This document shows, one piece after another, positions 1 to 5,085 of a stretch of DNA of 5,085 bases. A program made the translations under genes and the position numbers. Below the pieces are notes generated by a model, which had not been told where the DNA came from, searched no databases, and saw nothing but the letters and a program-made list of their open reading frames with translations. The stretch covers positions 1 to 5,085 of the forward strand of contig JAFQVU010000081.1 of assembly GCA_017407885.1 (NCBI GenBank), given 5' to 3'. The stretch comes from Clostridia bacterium (lineage in GTDB: Bacteria > Bacillota_A > Clostridia > Oscillospirales > CAG-272). Within the stretch, counting starts at the first letter, position 1; each line of letters starts with the position of its first letter.

Positions 1-507
1 GACGTATCCTGCCTCGGTAAGCGTGGTTGCATCCGCGATAGCAAACGGTACTTTGAGTGCCTTTGCGAGCGTTTGTGCAAGATAGGTCTTTCCGACACCG
101 GTTGAACCGAGGAGAAGCACATTGCTTTTCTGTATTTCAACGTCGTCGGCTGCCTTTTCGTCAGCAGACTTCCTGCCGCGTCTTTGAGGCTTGGGCGCAT
201 TTAAAATACGCTTGTAGTGGTTATACACTGCAACCGAGAGCACTTTTTTCGCCGCATCCTGACCGATGACATATTCATCGAGCATTGCCTTAATCTCGGC
301 AGGCTTCGGAAGCGTTGCCAATGACAGCTCCTCGCCCTCGCTCATCAACTGTTCATGATCGAAAATAATCTGATTGCATGCATCAATACAGTTATCACAG
401 ATTATCGCTCCCGTTGGTGAGGGAATGAGAAATTCGACCTGTGTCTCGCTTCTTCCGCAGAATGAACAGTGTTTTACAGAGTTATTTGATTCACGACTGT
501 TTGACAT
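1..507 (-). CDS. clpX: ATP-dependent Clp protease ATP-binding subunit ClpX (N-terminal part, cut by window edge)
   Basis: ClpX is the cytosolic AAA+ unfoldase that recognises tagged or damaged proteins, unfolds them with ATP and threads them into ClpP. Only the first 169 codons are present; the family is usually about 410-430 residues. Visible in order: a ClpX-type C4 zinc-binding domain with C14, C17, C37 and C40 (CX2C-X19-CX2C), used by the family for dimerisation and substrate/adaptor binding; the conserved YVIGQ segment at 79-83 opening the AAA+ domain; a basic, charged linker around 105-127; and a Walker A motif GSTGVGKT at 134-141 with K140. Walker B, sensor motifs and the ClpP-binding IGF loop lie beyond the left edge. 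The start ATG at 505-507 is supported by an AAAGG site 8 nt upstream and by the normal distance to the zinc finger. It follows clpP by 12 nt, so co-transcription is very likely. Confidence 0.97.
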   Translation of the reverse strand, partial: MSNSRESNNSVKHCSFCGRSETQVEFLIPSPTGAIICDNCIDACNQIIFDHEQLMSEGEELSLATLPKPAEIKAMLDEYVIGQDAAKKVLSVAVYNHYKRILNAPKPQRRGRKSADEKAADDVEIQKSNVLLLGSTGVGKTYLAQTLAKALKVPFAIADATTLTEAGYV

Positions 508-515
508 TTTTTATT

Positions 516-520
516 CCTTT
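516..520 (-). promoter_or_regulatory. clpX ribosome binding site overlapping the clpP stop codon
   Basis: Read on the minus strand, the clpP stop TAA runs directly into AAGGAATAAAAA and then the clpX ATG. The AAAGG core shares its first base with the last base of the stop codon and lies 8 nt before the start. This fixes the clpX start and suggests that ribosomes finishing clpP help initiate clpX (translational coupling). The coupling is inference; the arrangement is seen directly. Confidence 0.8.
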
Positions 521-1110
521 TAGCCTTCTCTTTTCGCGATAACCTTGTCAATAAGACCGTACTTGCAGGCTTCATCGGCTGTTAAGAAGTTGTCGCGGTT
601 AGTGTCCTTTTCGATCTGCTTGACTGTCTGACCTGTACGCTCTGCGAGGATGGTGTTCATGCGCTCGCGGATGCGGATAATATGATCAGCGTGGATTTTG
701 ATATCGGATGCCTGACCCTGAAGACCGCCGAGAAGCGGCTGGTGGATCATAATCTCGCTGTTAGGGAGCGCGAAGCGCTTACCCTTTGTCCCTGCCGCAA
801 GAAGGAATGCGCCCATGCTTGCCGCCATACCGATACAGATGGTCGAAACATCGCATTTGATGAAGTTCATGGTGTCGTAAATAGCCATACCTGCGGAGAT
901 AGAGCCACCGGGGCTGTTGATGTAGAGGTTTATATCCTTGTCGGGATCCTGCGCTTCAAGGAAAAGAAGCTGTGCCACAACAAGAGATGCGGTTGTATCG
1001 TTTACCTCATCGGAGAGAAAAACGATACGGTCGTTTAAAAGACGGGAGTAGATATCATAGGAGCGTTCGCCGCGAACGGTCTGCTCCACTACCATTGGTA
1101 CAAGTGCCAT
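520..1110 (-). CDS. clpP: ATP-dependent Clp protease proteolytic subunit ClpP
   Basis: ClpP is the cytosolic serine peptidase that forms a double heptameric barrel and degrades proteins delivered by ClpX or ClpC/ClpA. The 196-residue length matches the family. The catalytic triad is visible: S98 in GMAASMGA, H123 in MIHQP and D173 in the NRDNF segment. Other family blocks are present: the MALVP...[12 protein letters not shown]-terminus, the INSPGGS oxyanion-region motif at 64-70 and the C-terminal YGLIDKV. No long propeptide is visible. The [11 protein letters not shown] context resembles Firmicutes ClpP. The loop after H123 reads [10 protein letters not shown], one residue longer than the QPLGGxQGQ form I recall from E. 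coli and Bacillus. The ATG at 1108-1110 has GAAAGG 10 nt upstream. It lies 102 nt downstream of tig and 12 nt upstream of clpX in the same direction. Confidence 0.98.
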   Translation of the reverse strand: MALVPMVVEQTVRGERSYDIYSRLLNDRIVFLSDEVNDTTASLVVAQLLFLEAQDPDKDINLYINSPGGSISAGMAIYDTMNFIKCDVSTICIGMAASMGAFLLAAGTKGKRFALPNSEIMIHQPLLGGLQGQASDIKIHADHIIRIRERMNTILAERTGQTVKQIEKDTNRDNFLTADEACKYGLIDKVIAKREG

Positions 1111-1120
1111 ACTAAAATTA

Positions 1121-1127
1121 CCTTTCT
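1121..1127 (-). promoter_or_regulatory. clpP ribosome binding site
   Basis: Read on the minus strand this is AGAAAGG, ending 10 nt before the clpP ATG. The spacing is slightly long but supports the chosen start, which also gives the family-standard MALVP N-terminus. Confidence 0.65.
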
Positions 1128-1164
1128 TTCGCCAAATGACGACAAATTTTTTATAAATAATGAT

Positions 1165-1186
1165 ACGGGCGGCAATCGCCGCCCGT
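1165..1186 (-). terminator. GC-rich hairpin between tig and clpP; partial terminator, attenuator or processing signal
   Basis: There is a perfect 9-bp inverted repeat, ACGGGCGGC and GCCGCCCGT, with a 4-nt loop. It sits 26 nt after the tig stop codon and about 54 nt before the clpP start. On the minus strand the stem is followed by ATCATTATTTATAAAA, which is AT-rich but lacks the usual run of T, so strong intrinsic termination is unlikely. The hairpin is certain from sequence. Its role is inference: partial termination after tig, an mRNA-processing or stabilising element that sets the tig-to-clpP ratio, or a genuine but weak terminator with a separate clpP promoter. I could not find a good promoter between this stem and clpP. 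Confidence 0.55.
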
Positions 1187-1212
1187 TATGAACTATTTAA
1201 AACAGGCGATAA

Positions 1213-2520
1213 TTATTCAGCCTTGGGAGCTTCCCATGCCTTCTCGGTAACTACTGCCTTTTCCTTTACAAGGTCAACTGCCTTCTTAACCGAAACATCC
1301 GCGGTAACCATAGCAAGATCAACCATTTCCTTAACCTTGTCAAGCTCCATATTGTAAGCCTTTGCGATGCGGTCAAACTCTTCGTTGATCTCATCCTCGG
1401 TGGGAACGATCTTCTCAAGCTCAACGATCTTTTCAAGTGCAAGTCTTGTCTTGACCTGACGCTCTGCCTGAGGAGCCATCTGTGCTCTCATAGCATCGAG
1501 ATTGAGACCGGTGTACTGGAAGTAGGTCTTGAGGTCAAGTCCCTGCATACGAAGTCTGTTGTCGAAATCGCGAACGAAGTTCTCGGTTTCAGCATCGAAC
1601 ATAGGCTGGGGGATCTCTGCATCAAGCTTTTCAATAAGAGCCGCGATAAGCTGATCCTCGATCTCTCCGTCAGCGGTCTTGTTGTATCTGTCCTGAATTT
1701 TTGCCTTAACATCTGCTTTATATTCAGCGAGTGTGTCAAATTCAGAAACATCCTTTGCAAACTCGTCATCAAGCTCGGGAAGCTCGTTATACTTGATCTC
1801 GTGAAGCTTACACTTGAATACTGCGGGCTTGCCGGCAAGCTCCTTTGCGTGATATTCCTCGGGGAAGGTTACGTTTACATCGAACTCTTCGCCGATGTTC
1901 TTGCCAACGATCTGCTCCTCAAAGCCGGGGATGAACGATCCGGAACCGAGAGTAAGTGTGTACTTTTCAGCCTTACCGCCGTCGAATGCTACGCCGTCAA
2001 CATAACCGTCGAAGTCAATAACGGTGATATCGCCGTCCTGCGCGGCACGGTCAGATATCTCGATCTGACGGGAATTACGTGCGCGAGTCTGCTCAACTTC
2101 AGCATCAACGTCAGCATCAGTTGCCTCACGTACAGTCTTGGTAACTTCGATTCCGAGGTAATCAGCAATCTTAACCTCAGGCTTTACGTAGAACTTTGCC
2201 TTGAAGGTAACGCCGTCATCGTCGATAGAAGCAACGTCAAATTCAGGCTGGCTTACGATCTGGAAATCCTGATCCTTCATAGCATCCTCGTATGCAGGAC
2301 CAACGATATCGTTAAGTGCCTCATCATAGAACACGCCCTTACCGTACATCTTTTCGATGATGTGACGAGGTGCCTTGCCCTTGCGGAAGCCTGGGATGTT
2401 GATGTTTTTCGCATTCTTCTTGAATGCCTTGTCAACAGCTGCATCGAATGTCGCCTTATCAGCGGTAAATTCGATCTCGACTACATTAGTCTCGGGTTTG
2501 TTTACATTTTTCAAGCTCAT
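1213..2520 (-). CDS. tig: Trigger factor, ribosome-associated chaperone and peptidyl-prolyl isomerase
   Basis: Trigger factor docks on the large ribosomal subunit near the exit tunnel and shields emerging nascent chains. The 435-residue length is typical. The N-terminal ribosome-binding domain carries the signature GFRKGKAPR at 44-52, the loop that contacts ribosomal protein L23. An FKBP-type isomerase domain spans roughly 155-245, with recognisable segments DGDITVIDFDGYVDG and GSGSFIPGFEEQIVG (192-206). The rest, about 250-435, is the helical C-terminal domain that forms the chaperone cradle, ending in a lysine- and glutamate-rich tail. The ATG at 2518-2520 has a strong GGAGG 9 nt upstream and gives the usual N-terminal length. 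It is the first gene of the tig-clpP-clpX cluster and has its own near-consensus promoter. No truncation or missing domain is seen. Confidence 0.98.
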   Translation of the reverse strand: MSLKNVNKPETNVVEIEFTADKATFDAAVDKAFKKNAKNINIPGFRKGKAPRHIIEKMYGKGVFYDEALNDIVGPAYEDAMKDQDFQIVSQPEFDVASIDDDGVTFKAKFYVKPEVKIADYLGIEVTKTVREATDADVDAEVEQTRARNSRQIEISDRAAQDGDITVIDFDGYVDGVAFDGGKAEKYTLTLGSGSFIPGFEEQIVGKNIGEEFDVNVTFPEEYHAKELAGKPAVFKCKLHEIKYNELPELDDEFAKDVSEFDTLAEYKADVKAKIQDRYNKTADGEIEDQLIAALIEKLDAEIPQPMFDAETENFVRDFDNRLRMQGLDLKTYFQYTGLNLDAMRAQMAPQAERQVKTRLALEKIVELEKIVPTEDEINEEFDRIAKAYNMELDKVKEMVDLAMVTADVSVKKAVDLVKEKAVVTEKAWEAPKAE

Positions 2521-2529
2521 GGTTTTTAT

Positions 2530-2534
2530 CCTCC
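2530..2534 (-). promoter_or_regulatory. tig ribosome binding site
   Basis: Read on the minus strand this is GGAGG in the context TTTGGAGGATAAAAACC before ATG, with 9 nt between the core and the start. It is the strong site that fixes the tig start, and it lies only 4 nt from the foot of the leader inverted repeat at 2539-2568. Confidence 0.85.
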
Positions 2535-2538
2535 AAAT

Positions 2539-2568
2539 GATATTGCCGCACGTTATAACAGCAATATC
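2539..2568 (-). promoter_or_regulatory. Inverted repeat in the tig leader, next to the ribosome binding site
   Basis: GATATTGC and GCAATATC form a perfect 8-bp inverted repeat around a 14-nt centre that itself contains the short palindrome GTTATAAC. It lies in the transcribed leader predicted from the tig promoter, immediately upstream of GGAGG. It could fold as an RNA hairpin affecting translation initiation or serve as a DNA dyad for a regulator. It does not match the CIRCE or CtsR operators as I know them. The repeat is seen directly; any function is inference. Confidence 0.45.
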
Positions 2569-2620
2569 GTAAGCTGTACACAGTCTGCGAGCATTTATTT
2601 TTAATTTTTTCCTAAATAAT

Positions 2621-2648
2621 ATTATACTATATTTTCGCGTAAAGTCAA
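2621..2648 (-). promoter_or_regulatory. Sigma-A promoter of tig (probably tig-clpP-clpX)
   Basis: On the minus strand there is a -35 box TTGACT (2643-2648, 5 of 6 to TTGACA), a 16-bp spacer and a perfect -10 box TATAAT (2621-2626). Transcription should start near 2614, giving a leader of roughly 95 nt before the tig ATG. An almost pure A/T tract at about 2660-2686 lies just upstream of the -35 box, where an UP element would contact the RNA polymerase alpha subunit. The match to vegetative-sigma consensus suggests strong housekeeping expression. No CIRCE or tandem CtsR heptads overlap it. Confidence 0.85.
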
Positions 2649-2687
2649 GGCGTTGCGCGATAAATTTTTATTTATTTCAGAATTTTG

Positions 2688-3437
2688 TTAAAATTCGTTC
2701 TCGGGTAGTATAGGTAAAGGCGAGAAATCAAGGAAATCTGCCGAGGTCAAAGTGTATCTGATGCCGCCCGAGACCTCACTTCTCGGAATATCGTACACTC
2801 CGTGAATGTGTCCGTAGTAGCAGCGATTGACTCCGAATTTTTTAAGCACCGCGACTATCTCCTCACAAACATATCCGCGGAAATCCGGCGGAAAATGAAG
2901 AAATACGAGTATCTCACGCATAATGCCATCTTCGGCGAACTTCACGTCGCGCAGTTTCACCGCCTCGTCAAGACTTATTTCAAGCCGTATTGCTTCGCGT
3001 GCGACTATCTTCTGATAATCCGCTTCCTGCGGCATATTTTTATTGGCATCATCAATATACCATCCGCGCGAGCCGCAGATTATGAAATCCTCGACAGCAT
3101 AGGCGTTATTGTAAAGAAACTGTATCGTCTCAAATCCGTTGTCACGGCAAAGCGTGTTAAGCTTGGTAAGCGAAGTCCACCAATAATCGTGATTTCCTCT
3201 TCCGATTATCTTTTTGCCGTTGAGGTTCTCAATAAACCGCAAATCTTCGAGAGCGCCGGTGTGACTCATTGCCCACGAAATATCCCCCGCGATGACTACT
3301 GTATCATCTTTCGTTACAACGCGATTCCATCGGGTGCGAAGCTTTTCGGTATATCCCGTCCAGCGCGCGCCGAAGATGTCCATCGGCTTGTTGTCACTTA
3401 TTGAAAGATGTGTGTCAGATAAAACATACAGTGACAT
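2688..3437 (-). CDS. Calcineurin-like metallophosphoesterase, substrate unknown
   Basis: This is a 249-residue predicted cytosolic enzyme of the calcineurin-like phosphoesterase superfamily (Pfam Metallophos), which hydrolyses phosphomono- or diesters with two metal ions. All the metal-binding blocks are visible in order: SDTH with D8 and H10, GDISW with D52, GNHD with N82 and H83, LHFPP with H181, and GHIH with H210 and H212. There is no signal peptide or membrane segment. Tryptophans follow both GDIS and GNHDY, a pattern I associate with a conserved bacterial subgroup (CT488-like), but that subgroup assignment is from memory and tentative. The ATG at 3435-3437 has AGGAGG 6 nt upstream; an overlapping ATG 4 nt earlier is out of frame. 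The gene precedes tig by 167 bp and tig has its own promoter, so a shared job is not implied. Confidence 0.9.
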   Translation of the reverse strand: MSLYVLSDTHLSISDNKPMDIFGARWTGYTEKLRTRWNRVVTKDDTVVIAGDISWAMSHTGALEDLRFIENLNGKKIIGRGNHDYWWTSLTKLNTLCRDNGFETIQFLYNNAYAVEDFIICGSRGWYIDDANKNMPQEADYQKIVAREAIRLEISLDEAVKLRDVKFAEDGIMREILVFLHFPPDFRGYVCEEIVAVLKKFGVNRCYYGHIHGVYDIPRSEVSGGIRYTLTSADFLDFSPLPILPENEF

Positions 3438-3443
3438 TCATAA

Positions 3444-3449
3444 CCTCCT
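3444..3449 (-). promoter_or_regulatory. Ribosome binding site of the metallophosphoesterase gene
   Basis: Read on the minus strand this is a perfect AGGAGG, 6 nt before the ATG at 3437. It selects this ATG over the out-of-frame ATG 4 nt upstream, which lies too close to the site. Confidence 0.8.
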
Positions 3450-3520
3450 GGCTTTCTTTAAGATACGGAATAATCGCAAATTGTGCGGAAATACTGATAT
3501 CGTAGATTTCACTTCATAAA

Positions 3521-3525
3521 AGGAA
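3521..3525 (+). promoter_or_regulatory. Ribosome binding site of the DUF1540-like gene
   Basis: AGGAA within ATAAAAGGAAACAAACA precedes the ATG at 3533 with 7 nt between. I could not identify a convincing promoter in the 95 bp shared with the divergent phosphoesterase gene; the best plus-strand candidate, TTGTGC (3481) with TAGATT 16 bp later, is a weak match. Confidence 0.6.
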
Positions 3526-3532
3526 ACAAACA

Positions 3533-3742
3533 ATGGGACTTTTTACAAACAACTTAATTACCCGTGCCGATACGATACCGCGCCATATAAGGGGTATTAC
3601 CTGCGATGCGAAAAACTGTGTCTACCACGACGGCGACAACTTCTGCACCGCCGAGAGAGTCACTATCGGCAGAATAAATGCGATAAATTCATCTGAAACA
3701 CGCTGTGCGACATTCGAACTTCGCGGAGAAATCACGCGTTAA
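3533..3742 (+). CDS. Small four-cysteine protein, DUF1540-like
   Basis: This gene encodes a 69-residue soluble protein of unknown function. It has four cysteines, C24, C29, C38 and C58, spaced CX4C-X8-C-X19-C, in a context (CDAKNCVYHDGDNFC, then SSETRCATF at 53-61) that matches the DUF1540 pattern common in Clostridia and Bacilli. The cysteine spacing suggests a small metal-binding, probably zinc, fold; this is inference and no function is established to my knowledge. The start ATG has AGGAA 7 nt upstream. No signal peptide or membrane segment is seen. It is the only plus-strand gene in the window, divergent from the metallophosphoesterase and ending 7 bp from the thrC stop on the other strand. 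The recognisable conserved motif and ribosome binding site make it a real gene rather than a chance reading frame. Confidence 0.85.
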   Translation: MGLFTNNLITRADTIPRHIRGITCDAKNCVYHDGDNFCTAERVTIGRINAINSSETRCATFELRGEITR

Positions 3743-3749
3743 GCTCGTT

Positions 3750-5085
3750 TTATTTAATTCCGAGATTTTTCTTGACCTCATCGGGCATTGCCTGCTTGCC
3801 TATGACAGTCTTGAAGCGTATCTCGCGCTTGTCGATATCCTTGAGCGGATAGGGGATCTCGGTACCGGTAAGAGCAGAAAGCTCATCGAGCGCCGAAACC
3901 TCATCGGTCGGAGCCTTGCCGGTAATTGATGTGTAAACATCGGAAGCGAACTTGTACGGACTTGCCGTTGAAGCTACTACCATTTTGAGTCCATCACGGC
4001 ATTTTGCCATATACTGCTTTGCGCAGTTGAGACCGACTGCTGTGTGGGTGTCGATAAGGTACTTGTCCTCTTCAAAGGTGCGTTTTATCTCAGCCGCAGT
4101 ATTTGCCTCATCGCAGAACAAGCCGGTAAAATGCGCATCAAGCTTCGATTTAAGCTCTGCATCAACCGTGTAGCATCCCTCGGCATTGAGCTTCTTCATA
4201 AGCTCGGCGGTGTTCTCGGCACCGCTCAATACATAGAGAAGACGCTCGAGGTTTGAGGAGATGAGTATGTCCATTGACGGAGACATGGTCGTAAAGAAGC
4301 TTCTGTTACGGTCATATGTACCCGTTTCAAGGAAGTCTGTAAGAATGTTATTCTTGTTGGATGCGCAGATGAGACGATTAATCGGGAGTCCCATCATCTT
4401 TGCAATGTAAGCCGCGAAGATATTGCCGAAATTACCGGTAGGAACGGTAACGTCGATCTTCTCGCCCGAGATGATCTCACCGCTTTCGATAAGATCGCAG
4501 TATGCGGATACATAGTAAACGATCTGCGGAGCAAGTCTGCCCCAGTTAATCGAGTTTGCACTTGACAGGAATACACCGTTTGAATCAAGCAGTTCTGCCA
4601 TTTCATTATCGGAGAAGATCTTCTTAACACCGGTCTGTGCATCGTCAAAGTTACCTTCAATCGCGCAGACGGAAACATTTTCGCCGAGCTGTGTTGCCAT
4701 CTGAAGCTTCTGCACGCGGCTTACTCCGTCAACGGGGTAGAACACCATTATCTTAACGCCGTCAACATCGCGATACCCCTCAAGTGCCGCCTTACCGGTA
4801 TCACCGCTGGTAGCAACGAGGATGAATGCGGTGCGCTCCTCACCGGTCTTTTTAAGAGCGGCGGCCAGGAGCTTCGGCATGATCTGAAGTGCCATATCCT
4901 TGAACGCGGACGTCGGACCGTGCCATAATTCAAGCACGAATGTGTCATCGTTCAGCTTATGGAGCGGTGCGGCACCGCCGACAAAACGGTCGGGAGCATA
5001 TGCTGCATTGCAGTCTGCGAGCAGTTCCTCATAGGTATAGTCGGTGAGGAAAAGTGAAAGTATGTAAGCTGCACGCTCGGGATAA
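3750..5085 (-). CDS. thrC: Threonine synthase (N-terminus beyond right window edge)
   Basis: Threonine synthase is a cytosolic PLP enzyme that converts O-phosphohomoserine to threonine, the last step of threonine synthesis. The visible 444 codons begin with the complete codon 5082-5084. The frame stays open to the edge, so the GTG at 4935-4937 is internal, not the start. The fragment opens in the Thr_synth_N-type domain (YPERAAYILSLFL, then a region ending GGAAPLHKL). Next comes the PLP-lysine motif HGPTSAFKD, with the lysine codon at 4899-4901. SGDTGKAA (fragment residues 93-100) and the phosphate-binding PTGNFGN (215-221) follow. These motifs and the N-terminal domain place it in the E. coli/yeast-like class rather than the shorter Bacillus-like class. 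About 45-55 residues should be missing. The C-terminus NLGIK is intact. It converges on the DUF1540-like gene with a 7-bp gap and no clear terminator. Upstream neighbours are outside the window. Confidence 0.95.
   Translation of the reverse strand, partial: YPERAAYILSLFLTDYTYEELLADCNAAYAPDRFVGGAAPLHKLNDDTFVLELWHGPTSAFKDMALQIMPKLLAAALKKTGEERTAFILVATSGDTGKAALEGYRDVDGVKIMVFYPVDGVSRVQKLQMATQLGENVSVCAIEGNFDDAQTGVKKIFSDNEMAELLDSNGVFLSSANSINWGRLAPQIVYYVSAYCDLIESGEIISGEKIDVTVPTGNFGNIFAAYIAKMMGLPINRLICASNKNNILTDFLETGTYDRNRSFFTTMSPSMDILISSNLERLLYVLSGAENTAELMKKLNAEGCYTVDAELKSKLDAHFTGLFCDEANTAAEIKRTFEEDKYLIDTHTAVGLNCAKQYMAKCRDGLKMVVASTASPYKFASDVYTSITGKAPTDEVSALDELSALTGTEIPYPLKDIDKREIRFKTVIGKQAMPDEVKKNLGIK

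Noticed and set aside
682..1038. Plus-strand cysteine- and histidine-containing open frame of 118 codons
   Set aside because: It lies wholly inside clpP on the opposite strand, and the Cys/His pattern comes from reverse-complemented ClpP codons.
1801..2604. Long plus-strand open frame of 267 codons opposite tig
   Set aside because: It is antisense to a full-length trigger factor gene with intact motifs; the product is unrecognisable and it has no supporting ribosome binding site.
2680..2696. 7-bp AT-only inverted repeat overlapping the phosphoesterase stop codon, considered as a terminator
   Set aside because: The stem is all A/T apart from one pair, and no T-run follows on the minus strand; it is better seen as part of the AT-rich tract upstream of the tig promoter.
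2744..2751. AGGTCAAA, resembling one CtsR heptad
   Set aside because: It is a single half without the required tandem copy and lies in phosphoesterase coding sequence away from any start site. Similar single GGTCAA matches inside tig are also chance.
2802..3404. Plus-strand open frame of 200 codons opposite the metallophosphoesterase
   Set aside because: It is a shadow of a gene whose catalytic motifs are all in the minus-strand frame; it has no family resemblance.
3438..3532. Divergent promoters between the phosphoesterase and the DUF1540-like gene
   Set aside because: Promoters are expected here, but no pair of boxes on either strand matched consensus well enough to call.
4935..4937. GTG as the start of thrC
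   Set aside because: The frame continues upstream with typical threonine synthase N-terminal domain sequence to the window edge, so this GTG encodes an internal valine just before the PLP-lysine motif.

Overview
The window reads as ordinary chromosomal DNA of a low-to-mid GC Gram-positive bacterium, most likely a Clostridia member and possibly an Oscillospiraceae/Ruminococcus-type gut anaerobe. The lineage is inferred from the Firmicutes-like ClpP sequence, strong AGGAGG-type ribosome binding sites, a near-consensus sigma-A promoter and a DUF1540-type small cysteine protein. I see no mobile element, CRISPR array, tRNA or rRNA gene, or sign of recent transfer.

Five of the six genes are on the minus strand. 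In transcription order from the right, the first is a threonine synthase (thrC) whose N-terminus lies beyond the right edge. Its stop codon faces, across 7 bp, the stop of a 69-residue plus-strand gene for a four-cysteine DUF1540-like protein. That small gene diverges, across 95 bp, from a minus-strand calcineurin-like metallophosphoesterase.

Next comes a protein quality-control cluster on the minus strand: tig (trigger factor), clpP (protease subunit) and clpX (AAA+ unfoldase, cut by the left edge). A sigma-A promoter with an AT-rich upstream tract precedes tig, followed by a leader of about 95 nt that contains an inverted repeat next to the ribosome binding site. A second, GC-rich hairpin lies between tig and clpP. 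clpP and clpX are 12 nt apart, and the clpX ribosome binding site overlaps the clpP stop codon.

Functionally, trigger factor helps nascent chains fold at the ribosome, while ClpX recognises and unfolds substrates and feeds them into the ClpP chamber. Threonine synthase is a separate amino-acid biosynthesis function. The phosphoesterase and the DUF1540 protein have no assignable physiological role from sequence. I did not find a convincing undescribed system. The items most worth a second look are the two regulatory hairpins in the tig-clpP-clpX cluster and the small cysteine protein.
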